This document shows positions 52,507-60,076 of a DNA stretch of 64,000 nucleotides, piece after piece. Both the position numbers and the translations under genes were made by a program. Source of the DNA: Flavobacterium sp. (lineage in GTDB: Bacteria; Bacteroidota; Bacteroidia; Flavobacteriales; Flavobacteriaceae). The stretch is from NCBI GenBank assembly GCA_023251135.1, contig JAHEZJ010000020.1:1-64000 (forward strand), read 5' to 3'. Within the stretch, counting starts at the first letter, position 1, and each line of letters starts with the position of its first letter. Below the pieces are notes generated by a model. The model was given only the letters and a program-made list of their open reading frames with translations, searched no databases and was not told where the DNA came from.

Positions 52507-53119
52507 CTTTTGGGGTTTCAGTAGTTGGCGCAGCTACACTGTCTACAGCCTGCCCTTCATCTTCATAAGTTGCTTTTCCGTCTCCTAAAACCAAGTCGAT
52601 TTTAGACGCTTTCAACACACGATCTCCTACTTTTAAGTTTCTTCCTTTATAACGCATCTCCAAAACCATGTCTTTTCCAAGGTTTGGAATGTAAGTAATC
52701 GTACCTGGCTCAAGTCCTAACGCTTTAAGGGTAGGAACTGCTTCACGATACGTTTTCTCAATTAAATCAGGAATTCTAACAGATGAGAATCCCGATGCAT
52801 TAATTTTAATATATATTTTTCTTCCTACTTTTACTTTCGTTCCCGGCAGCGGATCCTGCTCAACAACACTGTATTTTGGGAATTCACTTCGGTAATCAAC
52901 GCTATCCAAAAGCACATAATCCAGGTCCAGTTCGTCCAGTTTTGACTCTACCTGCTCTTCCGTCAGTTTAGCTAAATTTGGAACAGTAACTTCATTACCA
53001 TGATCAGTTGTAAAAGTCAACCAATGCATAAACAAATAACCTAAAACGGCAATTATAGCAGCCGCACTTAATACTTGCACAAAAAATACCCGGCTCGTTA
53101 AATACTTACGTAAACTCAT
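52496..53119 (-). CDS. Membrane-anchored PASTA-domain protein without a kinase
   Basis: The 207-residue protein starts at ATG 53117-53119 (20 bases after a -7 box). It has one membrane helix (~12-33, FFVQVLSAAAIIAVLGYLFM) and two to three PASTA repeats outside (VTVPNLAKLTEEQVESKLDE, VPTLKALGLEPGTI), then an acidic tail. PASTA domains bind peptidoglycan fragments, but no Ser/Thr kinase or transpeptidase domain is attached. The neighbouring gene is ddl on the other strand, which would fit a cell-wall link. It overlaps the pseudouridine synthase. Confidence 0.88.
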   Translation of the reverse strand: MSLRKYLTSRVFFVQVLSAAAIIAVLGYLFMHWLTFTTDHGNEVTVPNLAKLTEEQVESKLDELDLDYVLLDSVDYRSEFPKYSVVEQDPLPGTKVKVGRKIYIKINASGFSSVRIPDLIEKTYREAVPTLKALGLEPGTITYIPNLGKDMVLEMRYKGRNLKVGDRVLKASKIDLVLGDGKATYEDEGQAVDSVAAPTTETPKDEQ

Positions 53120-53139
53120 AAATTTATTTTTATTAGTCG

Positions 53140-53147
53140 CAAAGATA
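53140..53147 (-). promoter_or_regulatory. -7 box for the PASTA gene, decides the start
   Basis: Minus-strand TATCTTTG (53147 to 53140) matches TAnnTTTG, 20 bases before the ATG at 53119. The in-frame extension up to 53302 runs through this box and a GC-rich repeat, so I reject it. Confidence 0.6.
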
Positions 53148-53255
53148 AAGCTATTTCGTTTCAAAAAAAATGATAATTTTGTTTTAGACAAGAAAGTCAT
53201 GCGATTGCCATTCGTATTAAAAACAAAGGTCCTTGGAATTTTAATTTTCAGCAGC

Positions 53256-53457
53256 CAATTCCTGCTGTCCGCTGTATCTTTTGCGCCCGCTCTCGCGGAC
53301 ACAAAAGGATGCCGCTCCCATCAGGGCTAGGGTTCTAGGTTTCACAAAACATTTTCGGAACTATTTGTCACACTAAGCAATAAAGAAGCTCCAACCAAAT
53401 TGACAAAGAAAACCCAAAACCTGAAACTTGAAACCTGAAACTTGAAACCTGAAACAA
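53256..53457. repeat. GC-rich palindromic element and TTGAAAC repeat between PASTA gene and ddl
   Basis: At ~53256-53332 an unusually GC-rich block contains the inverted pair TCTTTTGCGCCCGC / GCGGACACAAAAGGA around TCTC. A tandem run of (A)CCTGAAACTTGAAA units follows at 53411-53457. Both look like dispersed intergenic elements; neither is a gene. Confidence 0.7.
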
Positions 53458-53503
53458 ATAAACGATTAAACAAACAAACGGTTAAACATATAAACATCAT
53501 AAA

Positions 53504-54475
53504 ATGAAAAACATAGCCATTATCATGGGCGGATATTCAAGCGAATATAAAATTTCGTTAATCAGCGGAAACGTGGTACACCAATATCTTGACAAAACAA
53601 AATACAACGGATTCCGTATTCATATTTTCAAAGAAAAATGGGTTTATGTAGACGAAAACAACGCCGAATTTACGATCGATAAAAACGATTTTTCGGTAAC
53701 CGTAAACGATCAAAAAATTACTTTTGACTGTGTTTTCAATGCCATTCACGGAACTCCGGGTGAAGACGGATTAATGCAGGCTTATTTTGAGTTGTTAGGC
53801 ATTCCGCAATCCTCTTGCGATTACTATCAGGCGGCATTAACCTTTAACAAACGTGATTTGTTATCGGTTTTAAAGCCTTACGGAATCAAAACAGCAATCT
53901 CTTACTACCTTAATAAAGGGGATGTAATCCATACTGCCGAAATCGTTAAAAAAGTAGGTTTACCGTGTTTCGTAAAACCAAACAAAGCCGGTTCAAGCTT
54001 CGGAATCTCAAAAGTAAAAACAGAAGCCGAACTTCCAATTGCAATTGAAGTAGCCTACAAAGAAGACAACGAAATCATCATCGAAAGTTTCCTTGACGGA
54101 ACCGAAGTTTCTGTAGGCGTAATCAACTATCAGGGTGAAATTAAAGTTTTACCAATTACGGAAATTGTATCCGACAATGATTTTTTCGATTACGAAGCCA
54201 AATACGAAGGAAAATCACAGGAAATTACACCTGCCAGAATTTCAGACGAACTCACACAAAAAGTAAGCGAAGTAGCAAAACGCGCTTACGAAGTCTTAAA
54301 AATGAAAGGTTTCTCGAGAAGCGAATTCATTATCGTAGACAACGAACCATACATGCTGGAGATGAACACCATTCCCGGTTTAACAACCGAAAGTCTGATT
54401 CCACAGCAAGCACACGCAGCGGGAATATCTCTTGAAGATTTATTCACCAATGCTATTGAATTGGCACTTGCTTAA
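53504..54475 (+). CDS. ddl: D-alanine--D-alanine ligase
   Basis: Ddl makes the D-Ala-D-Ala dipeptide for peptidoglycan. The 323-residue ATP-grasp protein starts with AIIMGGYSSEYKISLISG (G-G-x-S-x-E), has AIHGTPGEDGLMQAYFELLG, the SSCDYYQAALTFNKR loop, CFVKPNKAGSSFGISKV (ATP grasp) and MLEMNTIPGLTTESLIPQQA, the metal-binding and D-Ala site. The gene is monocistronic, ending at a strong hairpin. Confidence 0.97.
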   Translation: MKNIAIIMGGYSSEYKISLISGNVVHQYLDKTKYNGFRIHIFKEKWVYVDENNAEFTIDKNDFSVTVNDQKITFDCVFNAIHGTPGEDGLMQAYFELLGIPQSSCDYYQAALTFNKRDLLSVLKPYGIKTAISYYLNKGDVIHTAEIVKKVGLPCFVKPNKAGSSFGISKVKTEAELPIAIEVAYKEDNEIIIESFLDGTEVSVGVINYQGEIKVLPITEIVSDNDFFDYEAKYEGKSQEITPARISDELTQKVSEVAKRAYEVLKMKGFSRSEFIIVDNEPYMLEMNTIPGLTTESLIPQQAHAAGISLEDLFTNAIELALA

Positions 54476-54485
54476 AAAAGGGACT

Positions 54486-54529
54486 AAGGTTCTGAGATTC
54501 TAAGGTACTAAGATCTCAGAACCTTTTTT
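54486..54529 (+). terminator. Terminator of ddl built from TTCTAAGG-type repeats
   Basis: Arms at 54486-54501 and 54508-54525 pair over most of their length and end in a T-run. The sequence belongs to a short repeat type (TTCTAAGGTTCTGAG) also present at ~4900-4960, 54575-54612 and 56097-56131. Confidence 0.75.
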
Positions 54530-54617
54530 ATTACAACTATAGTCAGACGGAGCGAAGTCGAAGTCATCAAAAAAACTCAAAAACTTAGCTCCTTAGAACC
54601 TCAGAACCTCAGAAAAA

Positions 54618-55076
54618 ATGCGAAAAGCTATATTCCCCGGGTCATTTGATCCCATAACACTTGGACATGAAGACATTATCAAAAGAGGAATTCCTTTATT
54701 TGATGAAATTGTAATCGCTATTGGTGTTAATGCCGAAAAAAAGTATATGTTTTCACTCGAAGAAAGAAAACGTTTCATCGAAGAAACCTTCAAAGACGAA
54801 CCCAATGTTTCAGTTATTACCTATGAAGGACTAACGATCGATTTGGCCAAAAAACAAAAAGCCAATTTCATCCTGAGAGGTTTGCGCAATCCTGCCGATT
54901 TTGAATTCGAAAAAGCCATTGCCCACACCAACAGGAAATTGTCTAAAATCGAAACCGTATTTCTATTAACGGCTGCAAGTACTTCGTTTATTTCTTCAAG
55001 CATTGTTCGCGATGTACTGCGTCATGGCGGAGAATATGAAATGCTGGTTCCGGATGCGGTTAGAGTGAAGAAATAA
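54618..55076 (+). CDS. coaD: Phosphopantetheine adenylyltransferase
   Basis: CoaD transfers AMP to 4'-phosphopantetheine, the penultimate step of coenzyme A synthesis. The 152-residue protein has AIFPGSFDPITLGHEDIIKR (the nucleotidyltransferase T/H-x-G-H motif), RGLRNPADFEFE and FISSSIVRDVLRHGG (the I-S-S-x-x-x-R motif). It stands alone between short repeat-rich gaps. Confidence 0.97.
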   Translation: MRKAIFPGSFDPITLGHEDIIKRGIPLFDEIVIAIGVNAEKKYMFSLEERKRFIEETFKDEPNVSVITYEGLTIDLAKKQKANFILRGLRNPADFEFEKAIAHTNRKLSKIETVFLLTAASTSFISSSIVRDVLRHGGEYEMLVPDAVRVKK

Positions 55077-55246
55077 TATCAAAATGGAATAAAAAACATG
55101 TTTGAAATTTATCTTCTAATAGTTGATGAAGTAATATTTTTTGATAGTTCAGTTGAAAAACCCGAACTTATAGCTGAAAAAAAAATTGGAATCTAAAATA
55201 GATATCCTAAACAAAATTAAATTCAATAAACTAAAATAATACTATC

Positions 55247-55393
55247 ATGAAAGCCTATAAAAGAACAGAGAATCAAACCAAAATTTTAGAAGGTATGGAT
55301 AAAGTTTATGATAAATTGATTGAATTCAAAAAAAAGATGAATAGCGAAATAATCATTTGGAAGAACAATAAAATAGTTCGAATTAAACCCTAA
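55247..55393 (+). CDS. Possible small basic protein (48 aa)
   Basis: An ATG at 55247 opens a 48-codon frame, MKAYKRTENQTKILEGMDKV followed by a helical Lys/Glu-rich stretch and a short beta-like tail (SEIIIWKNNKIVRIKP). The helix plus strand layout looks like a real small Bacteroidota protein rather than noise, but I have no family support. It has no partner gene, only a 32-codon frame at 55098-55196 upstream. Confidence 0.45.
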   Translation: MKAYKRTENQTKILEGMDKVYDKLIEFKKKMNSEIIIWKNNKIVRIKP

Positions 55394-55507
55394 TTTTATA
55401 AAGCAATATTCTTGACTAAGAAACAATGACACATAAAAGTCAAATACATAAACTTGTAAACCAATTCGATTATAAGTAATTTCGCCTTTTCAAATAAAAA
55501 CAAAATA

Positions 55508-56086
55508 ATGAGCATCGAAAGAGAATTAAACAAACGCAGCGGATCTAAATGCGAACTTTGTGGCGCCGAAGAAAACCTTAAAGTATATCAGGTATTACCA
55601 ACCCAAAAAGGCGGTCTGGACGAAAGCATTCTAGCCTGTACCACCTGTATCGACCAAATAGAAAATCCGGATAATGTTGATTTAAACCACTGGAGATGTC
55701 TTAATGACAGCATGTGGAATGAAAACGTTGCCGTACAGGTTGTAGCCTGGAGAATGTTAAGCCGAATGCGAGCAGCAGGCTGGCCACAGGAATTGCTTGA
55801 TATGATGTATTTGGACGAAGATACTCTGGCATGGGCACAAGCAACCGGAGAAGGTGAAGACGACGAAAACAAAATCATTCACCGCGATAGTAATGGTGTC
55901 ATTTTAGAGCACGGAGATTCTGTAGTTTTAATCAAAGATCTTAAAGTAAAAGGATCAAGCATGGTTGCTAAACAAGGAACTGCCGTACGCAACATCCGTT
56001 TAGACCATGAAAACGCTGAATACATTGAAGGAAAAGTTGACGGTCAGCAAATCGTGATTATCACACAATACGTGAAGAAAATATAG
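55508..56086 (+). CDS. PhnA-type zinc-ribbon protein
   Basis: The 192-residue protein begins with a PhnA-like zinc ribbon: KCELCGAEENLKVYQVLP and, further on, CTTC give four cysteines. The C-terminal PhnA domain begins IIHRDSNGVILEHGDSVVLI and includes the SSMVAKQGTAVRNIRL region of an SH3-like barrel. Despite the name, this family is not shown to act on phosphonates in general. No phn genes are near. Confidence 0.9.
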   Translation: MSIERELNKRSGSKCELCGAEENLKVYQVLPTQKGGLDESILACTTCIDQIENPDNVDLNHWRCLNDSMWNENVAVQVVAWRMLSRMRAAGWPQELLDMMYLDEDTLAWAQATGEGEDDENKIIHRDSNGVILEHGDSVVLIKDLKVKGSSMVAKQGTAVRNIRLDHENAEYIEGKVDGQQIVIITQYVKKI

Positions 56087-56195
56087 GTGTTTTTTGAGGT
56101 TCTAAGGTTCTGAGGCGCTAAGGTTCTAAGGTTTTTCTTTTATTTGCAAAACTTGAAACTTGAAACCTGAAACAAAAACAACCTGAAACCCGAAA

Positions 56196-56231
56196 CAAAA
56201 AAAAGGCTATTCAAAATCTGAATAGCCTTTT
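56196..56231. terminator. Bidirectional terminator between the PhnA-type gene and the secreted protein gene
   Basis: Arms AAAAGGCTATTCA (56201-56213) and TGAATAGCCTTTT (56219-56231) are perfect, with an A-run before and T-rich sequence after. Confidence 0.85.
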
Positions 56232-56253
56232 CTGGTTTTATACTTTAAGTAAA

Positions 56254-56700
56254 TTATTTTTGGAATAATTTATTGATCTGATCTTTTACAAATGGCTCAG
56301 AAACACTGCTTGTTGCAGCAGAAGCCTCTTTTGATGAAACCATAAACTGAACCGTAGCTTTTTCCGGAACAACACTTCCTGTGTAATGCAACCAGATATA
56401 GTTGTTCGGTAATTCTAATTTAATATCATACAAAGGGCTTGCTGTGAAACCATTCATGATAATGTTGTAAAGACTTGCGTAGTCGTTATTAACATTCTTG
56501 AATGTAAATTTTCTCAAGCTTGACGACTCGTCATCGTTTTGAATACTTGTATAATATACAGTGTACTCATCTCCAATTTTCTGAATGTAGTTGTTATTTA
56601 CTTTTCCTAATTTTTCAACCGGTACAGTTTCAATAACTTTAATTTGTGCAAAAGACACAACACTAAACAACAAAATAGCAATCGTAATAATTCTTTTCAT
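56254..56700 (-). CDS. Small exported protein of unknown function
   Basis: The 148-residue protein has signal peptide MKRIITIAILLFSVVSFAQ. The mature part has mixed strands (NNYIQKIGDEYTVYYTSIQN, PNNYIWLHYTGSVVPEKATV) and ends with SEPFVKDQINKLFQK. No family recognised. It stands alone and converges on the PhnA-type gene. Confidence 0.72.
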   Translation of the reverse strand: MKRIITIAILLFSVVSFAQIKVIETVPVEKLGKVNNNYIQKIGDEYTVYYTSIQNDDESSSLRKFTFKNVNNDYASLYNIIMNGFTASPLYDIKLELPNNYIWLHYTGSVVPEKATVQFMVSSKEASAATSSVSEPFVKDQINKLFQK

Positions 56701-57044
56701 AATTAATTTGGGGTTTATTATTTACGGGCACAAGAAACGCAGAAAATATGATAAATTAAAGACTTAAGCTTTAATTTTTTATCAATCCTTTTAGTCCCCT
56801 GTTTCAACGTGATTAAAGCATAATAAAACTCCAAACCAACACACTAATATTCAATAAATTAAAACAACAAAACACAGGAATCAACCGTAAAAAACAGTCC
56901 GTTTTGGGAATAAAAGAACTCAAAAACAGTCTCAAATTCGTGATATTTTACTACAAATCACACCCTAAAACTTTGTGAGAGTTCCAGTCTCCAATAAAGT
57001 TATCTGCGAAAAACATCAAATAGAGAAAACCGAAAACAAAAAGA
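56701..57044. other. Intergenic stretch with no gene recognised
   Basis: The 344-base AT-rich gap separates two leftward genes. I see no ORF of note, clear terminator, -7 box or repeat family in it. Confidence 0.5.
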
Positions 57045-58394
57045 CTAACGCTCCTCCTCTTTCTTCACTACTTTGCGGGCAACTTCGATCTTGAATTTCT
57101 TGCCCTTCATCTTTTCATCTTTAATATTCTTAAGCAGCTCTTTTACCTTGTTGTACTTCACGGCAGCAAACGATATAAAATCCTTCACTTCAATCAAACC
57201 TAAATCTCCTTTTTCGAGTTTTCCTTTTTGAGAAAAGAAACCAACGATATCAATCTTATTCAGTTTTGTTTTCTTTCCGCCGCTAATATAAATCGTTTGA
57301 AACTCCGGTGGTTTTGGTAAAGTTGTGGTGCTTTCGACCTTTAAAACCTCCATTCCGTAATCAATATAGTCCAGCTTTTTTTCACTTTCGTGAACAATAA
57401 TATAAGCCGTTCCCGAAGCCTGCATACGTGCGGTACGACCGTTACGATGCGTAAATTCGTCTTCTTTTAAAGGCAAATGATAATGAATTACGTGCTTCAT
57501 TTCCGGAATATCCAATCCACGCGCAGCCAGATCGGTAGTAATCAGGTAACTCATACTGCCATTTCTAAACTGAATCAAGGCGCGTTCACGCTCCTCCTGA
57601 TCCATTCCGCCATGATAATAGGTCGCGTAAATTCCTTTTTCGTTTAAAGTATCACTAATACGTTCTGCTGCATCACGATGATTACAAAAAATAATCGCCG
57701 ACTGTGATTTCAGCGAACAAATCAAATTGAATAAACTATCCAGTTTATCCTTGGCAGGCGAAACCACCATTTTCATCGAAAGATTCGTTTTCTCTTCCTC
57801 TTCCGGTATAAAATCCAAAACAGTTGGATTTACCACTCTCGTATATCTCGGAATCTCAATATCAGAAGTCGCTGAAACTAAAACACGTTTGTTCAGTTTC
57901 GTCAATTTCCCAATGATATAAGACATTTGCTCATGAAAACCCAGTTGCAAAGACTTATCAAATTCGTCCAGAATCAAAGTCTGAATTTTATCCGTGCGGA
58001 AAGTATCCCTGTCAATATGATCGGCAATTCTACCCGGAGTTCCGATAAGAACTGCTGGCGGGTTGCTTAAATTCTTGATTTCAGTATCAATAGAGTGGCC
58101 TCCGTAACAAATATTTACTTTGTAGGGAGTTCCCATTTTTTTCCAAACCTGCTCAATCTGCAAACCTAATTCTCGTGAAGGCACTAAAATTAAACATTGA
58201 ACCGAAAGAATTTCAGGCTGTAACAATTCTAAAATCGGCAGTAAAAAGGCTAATGTTTTTCCTGATCCTGTTGGAGAAAGTAGTAAAACATTAGTATCGT
58301 TCAAAATAGCATCTTGTGCTACCTCTTGCATTTCATTCAGGCTCTCAATTCCTAAATTCGAAAGTATGTTATTGGAATGGTGTTTTTTATTCAT
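57045..58394 (-). CDS. DEAD-box RNA helicase with a DbpA-like C-terminal domain, DEFD variant
   Basis: The 449-residue protein has helicase motifs Q-like (GIESLNEMQEVAQ), I (SPTGSGKT, residues ~40-47), Ia (VPSRELG), Ib (TPGR), II as DEFD instead of DEAD (TLILDEFDKS), III (SAT), and C-terminal motifs IFCNHRDAAE, TDLAARGLDIP and HRNGRTAR. Residues ~365-440 match the DbpA RNA-binding domain (LNKIDIVGFFSQKGKLEKGD). A DbpA-like role in large-subunit assembly is plausible. A TACTTTTG box lies 4 bases before the ATG. Confidence 0.93.
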   Translation of the reverse strand: MNKKHHSNNILSNLGIESLNEMQEVAQDAILNDTNVLLLSPTGSGKTLAFLLPILELLQPEILSVQCLILVPSRELGLQIEQVWKKMGTPYKVNICYGGHSIDTEIKNLSNPPAVLIGTPGRIADHIDRDTFRTDKIQTLILDEFDKSLQLGFHEQMSYIIGKLTKLNKRVLVSATSDIEIPRYTRVVNPTVLDFIPEEEEKTNLSMKMVVSPAKDKLDSLFNLICSLKSQSAIIFCNHRDAAERISDTLNEKGIYATYYHGGMDQEERERALIQFRNGSMSYLITTDLAARGLDIPEMKHVIHYHLPLKEDEFTHRNGRTARMQASGTAYIIVHESEKKLDYIDYGMEVLKVESTTTLPKPPEFQTIYISGGKKTKLNKIDIVGFFSQKGKLEKGDLGLIEVKDFISFAAVKYNKVKELLKNIKDEKMKGKKFKIEVARKVVKKEEER

Positions 58395-58398
58395 TTTG

Positions 58399-58406
58399 CA
58401 AAAGTA
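58399..58406 (-). promoter_or_regulatory. -7 box four bases upstream of the helicase start
   Basis: Minus-strand TACTTTTG (58406 to 58399) matches TAnnTTTG. With the ATG at 58394-58392, the transcript would start at about the initiation codon, i.e. be leaderless. Confidence 0.5.
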
Positions 58407-58474
58407 ATCAAAATAGTTTTTTGTTTCAGGTTTTGTTTGTTTCAGATTTTAAATCCAGACTCCCTAAAAATTTA

Positions 58475-58616
58475 ACTGCAAAGCACGCTAAGATTTTTTA
58501 AAAAAAATTAGAAACGTTGATAAGCGCAAGGAACGCAAAGCTTTGCGTTCCTTGCGCTTTTATAAAACCAAGCTTAGAAAAAAACTTAGCGTACTTTGCG
58601 GTAAAACCTCAATACA
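58475..58616. repeat. Nested inverted repeat of the GCAAAG family, with a 38-base perfect palindrome
   Basis: The centre, 58522-58559, is a perfect palindrome with 19-base arms (AAGCGCAAGGAACGCAAAG). Outside it, GCAAAGCACGCTAAG (~58480) and CTTAGCGTACTTTGCGGT (~58586) form a second inverted pair. Related GCAAAG repeats occur at 61499-61640 and 63487-63555. It lies between the helicase and DapA-family genes. Confidence 0.85.
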
Positions 58617-58619
58617 TTA

Positions 58620-59501
58620 CTATTCTACTTCCTTCAAAATCAGCTTAAATTCAGCGATTTCACTTTCGGTTAAAGGCTTCAAAGGACTTCTTAAAAAACC
58701 ACCTTCGATTCCCTGAATTTCCAAACCTGCTTTAATGGCTCTCGGCAAACCTTTGTTCACAATAAACTTCAAAAGATTCAATTGCTTGTAAAATGCTTTT
58801 TGAGCGGTCTGCAGATCATTCTTCTGAATCGCATCATACAATTCCAGATTCAGTTTCGGAATTAAATTTGGCGCAGCCGTACACCAGCCGGTTGCACCTG
58901 CAGAAAATGCCGCCAGTGCCAAAGGATTTGAACCATTAAAAAAGGCTACATCATCACCCAATTCCCGTTTTAAATAATGCATTCTCTGAACGTCTCCGGT
59001 ACTTTCCTTAATCATCGTCACATTGGCAATCTCAAGAAGTCTTTTTAACAAAGCAGGAGACATATCTACTCCTCCCGTTGCAGGGTTGTTGTAAGCCATT
59101 ACCGGAATAGAAATTTGTTTGGTAACTGCGTCAAAATGCTGTACAATTTCGTCATCTGTAAGTTTCCAGTAACTCATCGGGATAATCATTACCGCAGCTG
59201 CACCCGCTTTCTCAGCAAATTTAGCATGGTAAATGGTTTTCTCTGTAGTCAGGTTTGACACTCCAACCAAAACCGGAACTCTGCCCTTAACCTGCTCGAT
59301 TGTTGCAACAGTAATCGCTTCTTTCTCTTCGTCTGACAAATAAGGCATTACCCCGGTACTTCCCAGCGGAGCAACGGCATGACAACCCGAAACAATTAAA
59401 CGTTCAAGTAATTTTTTATACAAACTGATATCCACTTTTTCGTCTTTATCGAATGGGGTAATCGGATAAGCAATAATGCCTTTAAATAGGTCGTTTTTCA
59501 T
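58620..59501 (-). CDS. DapA/NAL-superfamily lyase or aldolase
   Basis: The 293-residue TIM-barrel protein has the superfamily residues: Schiff-base Lys165 in VTMIKESTGD, Tyr137 in IPVMAYNNPA, and GSTG (47-50) in the loop that reads GTTGE in true dihydrodipicolinate synthase and GSTGE in N-acetylneuraminate lyase. Here a Val follows (GSTGV), so neither activity is safe. It sits 17 bases downstream of a cupin gene and is divergent from a MocR regulator, pointing to catabolism of a small acid or amino acid rather than lysine synthesis. Confidence 0.88.
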   Translation of the reverse strand: MKNDLFKGIIAYPITPFDKDEKVDISLYKKLLERLIVSGCHAVAPLGSTGVMPYLSDEEKEAITVATIEQVKGRVPVLVGVSNLTTEKTIYHAKFAEKAGAAAVMIIPMSYWKLTDDEIVQHFDAVTKQISIPVMAYNNPATGGVDMSPALLKRLLEIANVTMIKESTGDVQRMHYLKRELGDDVAFFNGSNPLALAAFSAGATGWCTAAPNLIPKLNLELYDAIQKNDLQTAQKAFYKQLNLLKFIVNKGLPRAIKAGLEIQGIEGGFLRSPLKPLTESEIAEFKLILKEVE

Positions 59502-59518
59502 TTTATTTCTGTTTTAAT

Positions 59519-59977
59519 TTAAAGATCCCTTCCTTCTTCTTCTCTCAATGCCACACCTAAATTCTGAAGCTGAGGTGCATTCTCACAAGCGATGTATTTT
59601 GCCGATGCTTCACTGCTTAAATTCTGATGTCTGTGCCATGCCCAGCTCGGAATATAAACAGCATCCCCTGCTTTCCACTCTACTTTTGTATCTTCAATTT
59701 CGGTATACCCATGACCTTCAATTACATAAATAACCGTTTCATAAGTATGACGGTGTCTGTTCGTTAATTGATTCGGCAATAAACCGCCAATCGTCATGCT
59801 TACATTTTTACTCGGAAGATCCACAAAGAAAACAGGGTGTTTTCGCTCTGTAGAAAATTGATTGTGAACTCCGGCCTGTTCTACATTTCTGTGAATTAGT
59901 TTTTCAGGCATCACAAAAGTGGGTCTGGCAAAGGTTTCGTGAAAGTCTTTTGATGAAAATTGTTTTTTAGTTTCCAT
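59519..59977 (-). CDS. Cupin-domain protein
   Basis: The 152-residue protein is a single cupin. Its metal site is seen in NRHRHTYETVIYVIEGHGYT (His75, His77, Glu80) and IPSWAWHRHQN (His115/His117). The layout resembles the cupin half of gentisate dioxygenase-like proteins, but the substrate is unknown. It is the first gene of a two-gene unit with the DapA-family enzyme, facing the MocR gene across a 99-base gap. Confidence 0.87.
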   Translation of the reverse strand: METKKQFSSKDFHETFARPTFVMPEKLIHRNVEQAGVHNQFSTERKHPVFFVDLPSKNVSMTIGGLLPNQLTNRHRHTYETVIYVIEGHGYTEIEDTKVEWKAGDAVYIPSWAWHRHQNLSSEASAKYIACENAPQLQNLGVALREEEGRDL

Positions 59978-60014
59978 AAGTTTAATAATTATTATTTTTT
60001 GCAGTATTGCTCCA

Positions 60015-60074
60015 CAAAATTATCCTAACTTTGGACTACCCAACTAATACAGTTTACATATAAATAAATAGTCC
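60015..60074. promoter_or_regulatory. Divergent promoters and candidate operator between cupin and MocR genes
   Basis: Leftward TAATTTTG (60022 to 60015) and rightward TAACTTTG (60026-60033) both match TAnnTTTG, and the two boxes are only three bases apart. TTTGGACTA (60030-60038) is repeated in inverted form as TAGTCCAGA (60069-60077, one mismatch), a candidate binding site for the MocR protein. Confidence 0.5.
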
Positions 60075-60076
60075 AG

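Noticed and set aside
53120..53302. N-terminal extension of the PASTA protein
   Set aside because: It crosses the -7 box at 53140-53147 and translates the GC-rich repeat.
55098..55196. 32-codon frame upstream of the 48-residue ORF
   Set aside because: Too short and without any supporting signal; mentioned only as context.
58620..59501. Calling the lyase dihydrodipicolinate synthase (dapA)
   Set aside because: The GTTGE loop is replaced by GSTGV, and the context is a cupin plus MocR, not lysine synthesis.
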